Of a DNA stretch of 64,000 nt, positions 1-9,136 are shown one piece after another. The stretch is from NCBI RefSeq assembly GCF_024055895.1, contig NZ_JAMXLE010000002.1, forward strand, positions 62,001 to 126,000, read 5' to 3'. The notes under the pieces were generated by a model that had not been told where the DNA came from, did no database searches, and was given only the letters and a program-made list of their open reading frames with translations. How positions within the stretch are numbered: the first letter of the stretch is position 1; the number at the start of each line of letters is the position of its first letter. Position numbers and translations under genes: made by a program. This DNA is from Rhizobium sp. L1K21 (GTDB lineage Bacteria > Pseudomonadota > Alphaproteobacteria > Rhizobiales > Rhizobiaceae).

Positions 1-168
1 GGACAGCTTCAACAACAGCTGCACCGTCAATGGACGCTGGTTGCGCTCGATCAGGTTCAGATACGAGGGCGAGATTTCCAGCGCTTCGGCCATGGCCGTC
101 TGGGTTAACGACAGTGTGTTGCGGACGCGGCGCAGGCGCGGACCGGCAAAGATCTTGTTTTCTGCCAC
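1..168 (-). CDS. XRE-family regulator, ScfR/RamB type (5' part only)
   Basis: Only the first 56 codons are inside the window. The chosen start is GTG at 168, preceded by an AAAGGTG Shine-Dalgarno-like sequence about 7 nt away. The translation is a helix-turn-helix of the XRE class, with RLRRVRNTLSLTQTAMAEAL followed by SPSYLNLIERNQRPLTV. This is the typical N-terminus of short-chain fatty-acid/acetate regulators of the ScfR/RamB group, which also carry a C-terminal domain that lies beyond the edge. It is divergent from aceA, and RamB-type proteins are known to control glyoxylate-cycle genes, so regulation of aceA is a reasonable inference. The effector domain cannot be seen. Confidence 0.8.
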   Translation of the reverse strand, partial: MAENKIFAGPRLRRVRNTLSLTQTAMAEALEISPSYLNLIERNQRPLTVQLLLKLS

Positions 169-406
169 TTTGACACCTTTTACAAACCATGCATTGATTT
201 TTACAAAATGTGAATTTTACATTTTTTACAAATTTACAAGATCATTTTGTCAAAGACAAGACATCATTACCCTTTTATCGCGCTGAAAATACACATTTTT
301 CTCGACTATTTTGCGCTGCACTGTAAATTCAGTCACATCAAAACACGCACATGACTGACGTTCCCAGCGCAGCCATTGCAACAACCAGACTTTGACGGAG
401 AAAAAT
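169..406. promoter_or_regulatory. scfR/aceA divergent regulatory region with TTTTACAAA repeats
   Basis: This is the AT-rich spacer between the divergent regulator and aceA. The nonamer TTTTACAAA occurs at 178-186, 199-207 and 224-232, with related TTTTACATT at 215-223 and TTTACAAG at 233-240. All are in the same orientation and clustered within about 63 bp. The cluster lies close to the regulator's own start codon and 170-230 bp upstream of aceA. Several copies with roughly two-turn spacing (21 and 25 bp) fit an operator for the adjacent XRE regulator. The link to that protein is inferred. Confidence 0.5.
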
Positions 407-1696
<1,290 letters not shown>

Positions 1697-1704
1697 CAAA
1701 CAAG

Positions 1705-1732
1705 CCTCCTCCCGCAAACAAGCGGGAGGAGG
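1705..1732 (+). terminator. Perfect 11-bp stem-loop after aceA
   Basis: CCTCCTCCCGC (1705-1715) pairs with GCGGGAGGAGG (1722-1732) across a 6-nt loop. No U-run follows, so it is more likely an mRNA-stabilising or attenuating hairpin between aceA and the small downstream gene than a full terminator. Confidence 0.5.
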
Positions 1733-1768
1733 AGCCAAGCTCACAAACCCCGATAGAGGAGAAATGCC

Positions 1769-2011
1769 ATGAATGCCCCAGCTACCCGCGTTAAGGAACG
1801 TGCCGAAGAACAGTCTTCTTCCATGAGCCAGGACCAGCAGGCCCTGATCCGCATGGTCGCCAACGATCTCCACCGCCTGAACCAGTCGGTTATGAAAGCG
1901 GTTGATGCGGGTGTTTCCGTGGAGCTGGTTCGCTCCGCCCGCCACCATGGCGGCGAAGGAAACTGGGGCGATCTCCTGATCCCGGTTATCGTGACCCAGG
2001 GCCGCTCTTAA
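1769..2011 (+). CDS. Small conserved aceA-linked protein, function unknown
   Basis: An 80-aa protein that I cannot assign to a function. The start ATG at 1769 has a GAGGAG Shine-Dalgarno about 8 nt upstream, and a strong Rho-independent terminator follows, so it looks like a real gene at the end of an aceA transcript. The N-terminal third is polar and Gln/Ser-rich. The middle (ALIRMVANDLHRLNQSVMKA) is probably a helix, and the C-terminus contains RHHGGEGNWGDLLIPVIV. There is no signal peptide or membrane segment. Its place 72 bp after aceA suggests co-expression with the glyoxylate shunt. Confidence 0.75.
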   Translation: MNAPATRVKERAEEQSSSMSQDQQALIRMVANDLHRLNQSVMKAVDAGVSVELVRSARHHGGEGNWGDLLIPVIVTQGRS

Positions 2012-2049
2012 GAGCTGCCGACAAAAGCTCAAAAGACATCCAGTCGCTT

Positions 2050-2283
2050 TCAGGTGCAGCCTTTCCCCGGCTGCACCTGTTTTTTGTCGGTGAAGGTCTC
2101 GTCTGTTGGCATCTGCGAAAACATCTTGACCGGAGAGCCGTTGAGGATACGCGAATAGAACGAGGCCAACCGAGAGCCGTTTTCCTGGTAAAAGCGATCC
2201 TCTGCCTCGCGGTCAGCTTTGGCTGACAAGGGGCGGTCTTTGTCTGTTCTGCGGTTTAATATTGCGAAAAAACAGTAGCTCAC
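2050..2283 (-). CDS. Possible small protein, unrecognised
   Basis: A 77-codon frame starting at GTG 2283, with AAAGGAG 8 nt upstream. The product is hydrophilic, with no membrane segment and no family I recognise (contains EDRFYQENGSRLASFYSRIL). Two things weaken the call: its 3' end runs through the terminator of the opposite-strand gene, and its Shine-Dalgarno lies inside the 2286-2319 inverted repeat. The stretch 2087-2285 otherwise holds nothing I can identify. Confidence 0.3.
   Translation of the reverse strand: MSYCFFAILNRRTDKDRPLSAKADREAEDRFYQENGSRLASFYSRILNGSPVKMFSQMPTDETFTDKKQVQPGKGCT
2051..2086 (+). terminator. Rho-independent terminator
   Basis: CAGGTGCAGCC (2051-2061) and GGCTGCACCTG (2069-2079) form a perfect 11-bp stem with a 7-nt loop, followed by a run of T at 2080-2085. 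It ends the aceA/small-protein transcript. Confidence 0.9.
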
Positions 2284-2284
2284 T

Positions 2285-2322
2285 CGGGATGCTCCTTTCC
2301 GTAAGAGGCATCCCGTTTTTTA
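2285..2322 (+). terminator. Stem-loop with T-run upstream of LysR gene
   Basis: CGGGATGC and GCATCCCG form an 8-bp perfect stem around a 15-nt loop, followed by TTTTTTAT. It would insulate the LysR gene from upstream readthrough. On the minus strand the same stem would cover the Shine-Dalgarno of the possible small frame. Confidence 0.55.
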
Positions 2323-2374
2323 TGCATCATTTTTGAATTTACATAGGCTTATAAATGCGCATAGTCTTTCAATT

Positions 2375-3247
2375 ATGAAAGAGTTGCCCTGGGACCTTTA
2401 CCAACATTTCCTTGCCGTTGCCCGGCATGGTGGGCTCAGCGGCGCTGCGGGTGAATTGGGCGTCAGTTCAGCCACAATGGGACGCAAGATCCTGGAGCTG
2501 GAACAACGGACCGGCGAAACCTTCTTTCATCGCGCTCAGACCGGTTACAGACTGACAGCCGCTGGCAAGATATTGCATGCAACGCTTCAGGAAATGGAAA
2601 GTGCCGTGCGCAAGGTTTGCATCCTCCATGCTGAAACCACCGCACTTGCGCGGGTTCGCATCATGGCTGGTACTTGGAACACAGCGTTCATGACCGACAA
2701 TATCGGCGCGATCTGCACCGAGAACGATCCATTTTTGATCGATTTCAACACGACAGAGGAACGCGCACGGGTTGCGCACCGGGAGAGCGACATCGGCATT
2801 CGCGCATTCAAGCCTGATGAACCCAACCTGGCGGCGCGGAAGCTGCCTGACGCGGCTTATGGAATCTATCGGTCCCGCAACGCTCGCGTCCCTGACAATC
2901 GCTGGATTGCCATATCAGAGGAGAATGCAATTTCGACCTATCTGCGGTGGCCGCACGAAAATCGAAAGCGTGAAATCGCCTTCACGGTGAACCGCGCTGC
3001 ATCCTTGCGCGACCTGATCGTTTCAGGCGCGGGGCTGGGCGTTTTGCCTTGCATTTGTGGTGAACGCGAACCCGGACTTGAGCGTGTGGGGTTTGTCGAA
3101 GGATTTGTGCATGAGCAATGGCTGGTCATGCATCAGGATGATCGTCACAGACCTGAAATCCGCACAGTGATCAATCGCATTGTCAGGCTGTTCAAATCAC
3201 ATGCCGATATCATGACCGGGCGCAGCGGATCGGCTTCAGCGAAATAA
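2375..3247 (+). CDS. LysR-family transcriptional regulator
   Basis: A 290-aa LysR-type DNA-binding protein. The N-terminal winged helix-turn-helix is clear: FLAVARHGGLSGAAGELGVS, then the recognition helix region ATMGRKILELEQRTGETFF. A C-terminal substrate-binding-like region includes GAGLGVLPCICGERE. The ATG at 2375 was preferred over the in-frame TTG at 2333 because the protein then begins at the usual distance before the HTH. No strong Shine-Dalgarno is seen for either. The regulated target is not evident: the neighbours are a 44-aa membrane protein and an HI0933-type flavoprotein on the other strand. Confidence 0.85.
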   Translation: MKELPWDLYQHFLAVARHGGLSGAAGELGVSSATMGRKILELEQRTGETFFHRAQTGYRLTAAGKILHATLQEMESAVRKVCILHAETTALARVRIMAGTWNTAFMTDNIGAICTENDPFLIDFNTTEERARVAHRESDIGIRAFKPDEPNLAARKLPDAAYGIYRSRNARVPDNRWIAISEENAISTYLRWPHENRKREIAFTVNRAASLRDLIVSGAGLGVLPCICGEREPGLERVGFVEGFVHEQWLVMHQDDRHRPEIRTVINRIVRLFKSHADIMTGRSGSASAK

Positions 3248-3264
3248 ACCCAAGCTTACCTCAA

Positions 3265-3399
3265 TCAGAGCAGAAACAGTGCCGCAATACAGGAGATCGT
3301 GAACGCATAGGCAACGAGGGTAGCCTGCGTTTCCTTGTTATGTGCGGCCTCGTCCATCCGCACTGCGATCGCAACTGCTTTTGCCTTGACCTTAGCCAT
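3265..3399 (-). CDS. 44-aa single-pass membrane protein
   Basis: A very short frame beginning ATG at 3399 with GAGGACAG just upstream. The product starts MAKVKAKAVAIAVRMDEAAH and ends in a hydrophobic stretch (residues about 27-44, TLVAYAFTISCIAALFLL), giving a basic N-terminus and one C-terminal membrane helix. Its function is unknown. The composition, good ribosome site and clean membrane helix make it more than a chance frame. It lies between the LysR gene and the flavoprotein gene, in the same direction as the latter. Confidence 0.6.
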   Translation of the reverse strand: MAKVKAKAVAIAVRMDEAAHNKETQATLVAYAFTISCIAALFLL

Positions 3400-3559
3400 T
3401 CTTCTGTCCTCAGTGGCCTATTATATTCAATATCGCTGATGCTCTCGCTTGCCGGTAAACAATGTCTTAATTTCGTCTCGTTAAGAGACCGGAGTTTGGG
3501 CATTTGGGAAACAAATCCTTTATTTTCGATGCGCTGCAACATTTTTGTCACGCAAGGGT

Positions 3560-4741
3560 TCACGCCGCCTGCCCTGCTGCAACACCGGAGGCCCAGGCCC
3601 ACTGGAAATTATAGCCGCCCAGCCAGCCGGTCACGTCCACGCATTCGCCGATGAAATAAAGCCCGGGAACGGCTTTCGCCTGCATGGTCCTGGAATCGAG
3701 TGCGGCTGTGTCGATACCGCCGAGCGTCACTTCTGCGGTTCTGTAGCCCTCAGTGCCGGCCGGTTTGATCCGCCAGGCCGAGAGGTTTTCAGAAAGCTTA
3801 TTGAGCGCCTTGTCGGGAAGGTCGGCCAGATTGCCACTAAGGCCCGACTTGTTCGCCAGATATTGTGCCAGCCGCTTCGGCAGATATTGCGCAAGAAGCG
3901 TGGCGATGGCTTGTTTTCCGTTTTCGGCTTTTGCGGCCTTCAAAAGGGCCATCCAATCCATGTCCGGCAAAAGGCGAATGGTGATTTCATCCCCTTCCCG
4001 CCAGACAGCAGAAATCTGCAGGACAGCGGGGCCGCTCAAGCCCCGATGCGTGAAGAGAAGCGCTTCGCGGAAACGCGTTTTGCGGCAGGTTATCTCGGCC
4101 TCCACCGAAACACCTGAAAGTTCTGAGAGTTCGGCAAGCAAATTTGGTTCCAGCGTGAAGGGCACCAGAGCGGGCCGAGTTTCGATGAGAGGAAGTCCAA
4201 ATTGCTCGGCGATCTTGTAGGCGAAACCGGTTGCGCCCATTTTCGGGATCGATTTGCCGCCGGTGGCGATGATGAGCGATTGGGTGGTAAGAGCGCCTTC
4301 GGAGGTGCGAAGCGCAAAGCCTGTCTCAGACTTGGAAACCTCGACAATCTCGACACCGGTCATCAGTCTTGCATCGACCGCGCGCATTTCCTTCAGCAGC
4401 ATGTCGATGATTTCGGTCGCGCGCCCGTCGCAGAAGAGCTGTCCAAGCGTCTTTTCATGCCAGGCAATGCCATGCCTGTCGACGAGGGCTATAAAATCGG
4501 CGGGCTTGTAGCGTGCAAGTGCCGACTTGGCGAAATGCGGATTGGCGGAATAGTAGTTCGCAGCCGTGGCATGGATATTGGTGAAGTTGCAGCGGCCACC
4601 GCCGGAAATGCGGATTTTTTCGCCCGGCGTTTTAGCATGGTCGAGCACGAGCACGCTGCGGCCACGCTTGCCTGCTTCGATGGCAGCCATCATGCCTGCT
4701 GCGCCTGCACCAATAACAACAATATCCGGATTCTGCTTCAC
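3560..4741 (-). CDS. HI0933/YhiN-family FAD-dependent oxidoreductase
   Basis: A 393-aa flavoprotein. The N-terminal FAD-binding Rossmann motif is IVVIGAGAAGMMAAIEAGKRG, followed by the family-specific GEKIRISGGGRCNFTN. The C-terminal second FAD motif is YFIGECVDVTGWLGGYNFQWA. Both are hallmarks of the HI0933 (BaiN-like) family, whose physiological substrate is usually unknown. I chose GTG at 4741 because GCGAGGG lies just upstream. The in-frame TTG at 4756 has no ribosome site. Divergent from the glutamine-synthetase-like gene with a short shared spacer. Confidence 0.9.
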   Translation of the reverse strand: MKQNPDIVVIGAGAAGMMAAIEAGKRGRSVLVLDHAKTPGEKIRISGGGRCNFTNIHATAANYYSANPHFAKSALARYKPADFIALVDRHGIAWHEKTLGQLFCDGRATEIIDMLLKEMRAVDARLMTGVEIVEVSKSETGFALRTSEGALTTQSLIIATGGKSIPKMGATGFAYKIAEQFGLPLIETRPALVPFTLEPNLLAELSELSGVSVEAEITCRKTRFREALLFTHRGLSGPAVLQISAVWREGDEITIRLLPDMDWMALLKAAKAENGKQAIATLLAQYLPKRLAQYLANKSGLSGNLADLPDKALNKLSENLSAWRIKPAGTEGYRTAEVTLGGIDTAALDSRTMQAKAVPGLYFIGECVDVTGWLGGYNFQWAWASGVAAGQAA

Positions 4742-4806
4742 CTTGACCCTCGCCAAATCGATTTCTGTGTTTATGATACGGCAACGTCAATAAAAACCGG
4801 TGCTTT

Positions 4807-6243
4807 ATGTCCGCGACCAAAAAAACCTCCAAATCGTCCAGCCAATCAGCAAAACAGGCCGCCATTGCCGCGGCGGCCAAGTCGCCAAGAGGTGTCAAGA
4901 CATGGGAGGAGGCCGCAGCCTGGCTACGGTCACGCGGTATCGAGGATATAGAGTGCATCACGCCGGACCTTGCCGGCATTCCGCGCGGCAAGATGATGCC
5001 GACATCAAAATTCACCTCCAATACATCGCTGGCTCTGCCTTCGGCGCTCTACCGGCATACAATTTCAGGCGAGTACCCTGCAGAAACCGCAGACTTCCGC
5101 TATGACGCCCGTGACAATGACATCAAGCTGGAGCCCGATCTTTCCACCTTAAGTGTTGTGCCTTGGGAAAACGATCCGACAGCGCAGGTGATCTGTGATA
5201 TTACCGGCTCCAATGGCGAAGACGTGTCCTACACGCCGCGCGCGGTGCTCAAGCGTGTTCTCTCGCTTTACGAAGAACGCGGCTGGAAGCCAATGGTGGC
5301 GCCAGAAATCGAATTCTATCTCGTGGGCAAGAGCGACGACCCGGACAATCCTCTGCATCCGCCGGCTGGCCGATCCGGCCGTCCGATCGTTGCGGGTCAG
5401 GCCTATTCGATTGCAGGCATCAACGAGTTCGACGAACTGATTGACGACATCTATCATTTCTCCGAAGCGCAGGGCCTGGAAATCGATACGCTGATCCACG
5501 AAGAGGGACCGGCCCAGCTTGAAATCAACCTGCGCCATGGCGATCCGATTGCCTTGGCCGACCAGGTGTTCATGTTCAAGCGCACGATCCGCGAGGCGGC
5601 ATTGAGCCACAATATTCATGCAACCTTCATGGCGAAACCCATGCAAGGGCAGGCCGGCTCTGCCATGCACATTCACCAGTCGATCGTCGATATCAAGACG
5701 GGCGAGAATATCTTCTCCAAACCGGACGGTGAAGCTTCACCCGCATTTTTCCACTTCATAGGCGGCATGCAATATTTCATTCCGCGCACGCTGGTGATGA
5801 TGGCACCTTATGTGAACTCCTACCGCCGCATGGCACCGGATATGGCGTGTCCGGTGAATACCGCCTGGGGATACGACAACCGCACGACTGCCTTCCGTAT
5901 TCCGGTTTCCGACGCGAAGGGCCGACGCGTGGAGAACCGTTTGCCCGGCTCCGATGCCAATCCCTATCTGGCGCTCGCAGCCTCCCTTGCGTGCGGCTAT
6001 CTCGGCATTGTTCACCAGATGACGCCGACCGACCCCACCGCCGACACGGCCAATGAAGGTGATATCGAATTGCCGCGCGGGCTGCTTGAAGCTGTGTCGC
6101 TTCTCGAAGGTGAGCCCGCACTTCACGAGGTCTTTGGCACCGAGTTCATCAATCTCTATGCGGGCGTGAAACGCGGCGAATTCGAAACGTTCATGCAGGT
6201 GATCAGCCCATGGGAGCGCGAATTCCTGCTTTTGAACGTATAA
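4807..6243 (+). CDS. Glutamine synthetase family ligase (PuuA-like)
   Basis: A 478-aa ATP-dependent ligase of the GlnA superfamily. Visible motifs are the N-terminal beta-grasp region with TPDLAGIPRGK, the metal-binding APEIEFYLV, GPAQLEINLRHGD, and the ATP-binding GSAMHIHQS. The next gene is a PuuB-like FAD oxidase, so gamma-glutamylation of putrescine or another amine is the best functional guess rather than ammonia assimilation. The start ATG at 4807 has only a weak ribosome site. The two genes are separated by 18 bp and form an operon. Confidence 0.85.
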   Translation: MSATKKTSKSSSQSAKQAAIAAAAKSPRGVKTWEEAAAWLRSRGIEDIECITPDLAGIPRGKMMPTSKFTSNTSLALPSALYRHTISGEYPAETADFRYDARDNDIKLEPDLSTLSVVPWENDPTAQVICDITGSNGEDVSYTPRAVLKRVLSLYEERGWKPMVAPEIEFYLVGKSDDPDNPLHPPAGRSGRPIVAGQAYSIAGINEFDELIDDIYHFSEAQGLEIDTLIHEEGPAQLEINLRHGDPIALADQVFMFKRTIREAALSHNIHATFMAKPMQGQAGSAMHIHQSIVDIKTGENIFSKPDGEASPAFFHFIGGMQYFIPRTLVMMAPYVNSYRRMAPDMACPVNTAWGYDNRTTAFRIPVSDAKGRRVENRLPGSDANPYLALAASLACGYLGIVHQMTPTDPTADTANEGDIELPRGLLEAVSLLEGEPALHEVFGTEFINLYAGVKRGEFETFMQVISPWEREFLLLNV

Positions 6244-6261
6244 GAACGACCGGATTTTATC

Positions 6262-7548
6262 ATGACCTATCAAAGCCCCATTTCTCCGGGCATTTCCTGG
6301 TATGAAGCCTCTGTTGCCGAGCGGCCTGAATATCCCACCATGGATGGCGCGCGCCAATGCGATGTCGCCGTCATTGGTGGCGGTTTTACCGGCCTGCAGG
6401 CCGCCTATAACCTTGCCAAAGGCGGTGTCGATGTTACGCTGATCGAGGCACACAGGTTCGGCGACGGAGCATCGGGCCGCAATGGCGGGCAGCTTGGAAC
6501 CGGCCAGCGATGGTTTCCAGAGGAAATGGAAGGGACACTTGGCGTCGCCCGCTCACGCGCGCTCTTCGACCTTGCCGAAAACGCCAAAAACTACCTGATG
6601 GAGTTTGCCACCACCAACGGCATCGATATGGATTACATGCCGGGACAAATGAATGTCTCGCATAAGAAAGCCTATGAGGCAGAGTACCGCGAGAGCGTGG
6701 AAGCCTCTGCGTCACGCTACGATTATCACCACTTTGCCTTCATGGAACGCGAAGAGACGCAGGAGCGCGTTGGCTCGACGCTCTATCACTTCGGCATTCG
6801 CGATACCGGAACCGGTCATATCCACCCCATGAAACTGATTGTGGGGCTGGCCAAGGCAGCAGCAGAGGCCGGCGCGCATATCTGTGAAAACACACCGGCG
6901 CGCAAGATCGAGCGCAAGGCAGACGGATTTGTTATCGGCACTGCAACGGGCGAGATCAGCGCCAAGCGCGTGCTGATTGCCTGCAATGCCTATATCGAGG
7001 GGCTGGAGCCCGTGACCGCCGCTCATGTCATGCCGATCCGCTCTTTTATCGGTGCGACCGAGCCACTCGACAATTTTCCCGCCGTCATTCCAGGCGGCGA
7101 GGCGGTGGCGGACTCGCGTTTCGTGGTGCGCTATTTCCGCAAAACCCGCGATAACCGGCTGCTCTTCGGCGGGCGCGAAGCCTATACGGCGGACCATCCG
7201 AGCGACATGTCGGTGCACATTCGTCGGCAGATTACGGAAATCTATCCGCAGCTTTCAAAGATCAATATCACCCATGCCTGGGGCGGCTCGGTGGGCATCA
7301 CACTAAACCGTCAGCCATTTGCCCGTGAGGTCCAGCCCGGTCTGACGAGCATCGGCGGTTATTCGGGTCACGGTGTTATGCTGGCCAATTACTGCGGCAA
7401 ACTCTATGCCGATGCCGTGCTTGGAACGTCCAGCGAATTGGATTTGATCAAGTCTCTGAAAATCAAATCGTTTCCCGGTGGCGCGCGTTTTCGCAAGCCT
7501 CTGCTGCTCTTGGCGCTTTCATGGTATGCGCTGCTCGATAAGCTCTGA
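6262..7548 (+). CDS. FAD-dependent amine oxidase, PuuB/DadA-like
   Basis: A 428-aa member of the DAO flavoprotein family. DVAVIGGGFTGLQAAYNLAK near residue 30 is the FAD dinucleotide-binding motif, followed by GASGRNGGQ, typical of gamma-glutamylputrescine oxidase-like enzymes. GGYSGHGVMLANY near the C-terminus completes the FAD site. It probably oxidises the product of the preceding PuuA-like ligase in polyamine catabolism. Specificity cannot be fixed from sequence, and other glutamylated amines are possible. Confidence 0.85.
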   Translation: MTYQSPISPGISWYEASVAERPEYPTMDGARQCDVAVIGGGFTGLQAAYNLAKGGVDVTLIEAHRFGDGASGRNGGQLGTGQRWFPEEMEGTLGVARSRALFDLAENAKNYLMEFATTNGIDMDYMPGQMNVSHKKAYEAEYRESVEASASRYDYHHFAFMEREETQERVGSTLYHFGIRDTGTGHIHPMKLIVGLAKAAAEAGAHICENTPARKIERKADGFVIGTATGEISAKRVLIACNAYIEGLEPVTAAHVMPIRSFIGATEPLDNFPAVIPGGEAVADSRFVVRYFRKTRDNRLLFGGREAYTADHPSDMSVHIRRQITEIYPQLSKINITHAWGGSVGITLNRQPFAREVQPGLTSIGGYSGHGVMLANYCGKLYADAVLGTSSELDLIKSLKIKSFPGGARFRKPLLLLALSWYALLDKL

Positions 7549-7571
7549 AGCACCTGCAAAAGTGAAATTTC

Positions 7572-7605
7572 CGCGACAATTTCGCGCCGGGGGTAGCTTT
7601 TTTAA
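7572..7605 (+). other. Inverted repeat and T-run before zwf
   Basis: CGCGA (7572-7576) and TCGCG (7582-7586) flank a 5-nt loop, with CTTTTTT about 10 nt further on. It could be a weak terminator for the PuuB-like gene or an operator in the zwf promoter region (7549-7656). Confidence 0.3.
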
Positions 7606-7656
7606 ATCGATTAGATTATGTAGAAATCTCCCAAGACTGACAGAAAGGGCGCTTTC

Positions 7657-9132
7657 ATGAGCAGCCAGATTATTCCTGTTGAGCCGTTTGACTACGTCGT
7701 TTTTGGCGGCACCGGCGACCTTGCAGAACGCAAGCTTTTGCCTGCTTTGTACCATCGCCAGCGCGCCGGGCAATTTACCGAGCCAAGCCGTATCATTGGC
7801 GCTTCCCGCTCGCCGATGACCGATGCGGCCTATCGCAAATTTGCAACGGAAGCCCTGAAACAATTCCTGTCGCCGAACGACTTCGACAAGGCGGAAGTGG
7901 AAAAGTTCTGCGCGCGCCTGCACTATGTTGCCGTCGATGCCACATCTGAAAAGGGATGGGACAAGCTGAGCAGCCTTCTGGAGGAAGGCAAGGACCGCGT
8001 TCGCGCCTTTTATCTCGCTGTCTCACCTTCCATATTCGGGCAGATTTCGGAGCATATACGCGATCACAAGCTGATTACGGATCAGACACGTATTGTCGTC
8101 GAAAAGCCGATCGGGCGCGATCTTGAATCCGCGCGTTCACTCAATGACACGATCGGCAAGGTCTTCAAGGAAGAGCAGATTTTCCGTATCGACCATTATC
8201 TCGGCAAGGAAACGGTGCAGAACCTGATGGCGCTGCGCTTTGCCAATGCGCTTTATGAGCCACTGTGGAATTTTGCCCATATCGACCATGTGCAGATCAC
8301 GGTTGCCGAATCCGTCGGGCTGGAGAGCCGTGCAGGCTATTATGACAAGGCCGGCGCCATGCGCGATATGGTGCAGAACCATATCCTGCAGCTTCTCTGC
8401 CTTGTTGCCATGGAGCCGCCGACCTCGATGGACCCGGAAGCGGTACGCGACGAAAAGCTGAAAGTGCTGCGCGGGCTGAAGCCGATCAACGAGAACAATG
8501 TCGAGAAACTGACCGTGCGCGGGCAATACAAGGCCGGTGCATCGAGCAACGGGCCTGTGAAGGGCTATCTGGAAGAGCTCGAAGGCGGCGAATCCAACAC
8601 CGAAACCTTTGTCGCGGTGAAGGCGGAAATCGGCAGCTGGCGCTGGGCTGGTGTTCCCTTCTATATCCGTACGGGCAAGCGGCTTTCCACCCGCATGTCG
8701 GAAATTGTTGTGAGCTTCAAGCCGATCCCGCATTCGATCTTTGACGAGACTGCGGGCCGCATTTCGGCCAATCAGCTGGTGATCCGCCTGCAACCCGACG
8801 AAGGCGTGAAGCAATGGCTGATGATCAAGGACCCGGGTCCCGGCGGCATGCGCCTGAAGCATGTTTCGCTGGACATGACCTTCGAGCACTCCTTCGAGGC
8901 CCGTCACCCCGATGCTTACGAGCGTCTCTTGCTCGACGTGATCCGCAACAACCAGACGCTCTTCATGCGCCGCGACGAGGTGGAGGCTGCATGGCACTGG
9001 GTGGACCCGATCCTGAAGGCCTGGGAAGAAACCGGACAGTCCGCACAGAGCTATACCGCAGGCACATGGGGACCAAGCCAGGCGATCGCGCTGATCGAAC
9101 GTGATGGCCGCACATGGCATGAGGGAGATTGA
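7657..9132 (+). CDS. zwf: Glucose-6-phosphate 1-dehydrogenase
   Basis: Oxidises glucose-6-phosphate to 6-phosphogluconolactone with NAD(P), the entry to the Entner-Doudoroff and pentose phosphate routes. The 491-aa protein has the N-terminal nucleotide-binding FGGTGDLAERKLLPALY and the active-site signature RIDHYLGKETVQN. Start ATG at 7657 has AAAGGGC 8 nt upstream. It is followed 4 bp later by pgl and then edd, the standard rhizobial order. Confidence 0.97.
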   Translation: MSSQIIPVEPFDYVVFGGTGDLAERKLLPALYHRQRAGQFTEPSRIIGASRSPMTDAAYRKFATEALKQFLSPNDFDKAEVEKFCARLHYVAVDATSEKGWDKLSSLLEEGKDRVRAFYLAVSPSIFGQISEHIRDHKLITDQTRIVVEKPIGRDLESARSLNDTIGKVFKEEQIFRIDHYLGKETVQNLMALRFANALYEPLWNFAHIDHVQITVAESVGLESRAGYYDKAGAMRDMVQNHILQLLCLVAMEPPTSMDPEAVRDEKLKVLRGLKPINENNVEKLTVRGQYKAGASSNGPVKGYLEELEGGESNTETFVAVKAEIGSWRWAGVPFYIRTGKRLSTRMSEIVVSFKPIPHSIFDETAGRISANQLVIRLQPDEGVKQWLMIKDPGPGGMRLKHVSLDMTFEHSFEARHPDAYERLLLDVIRNNQTLFMRRDEVEAAWHWVDPILKAWEETGQSAQSYTAGTWGPSQAIALIERDGRTWHEGD

Positions 9133-9136
9133 GGCG

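Noticed and set aside
41-286. 81-codon plus-strand frame at the window start
   Set aside because: Opposite the clear XRE helix-turn-helix and running through the AT-rich operator region.
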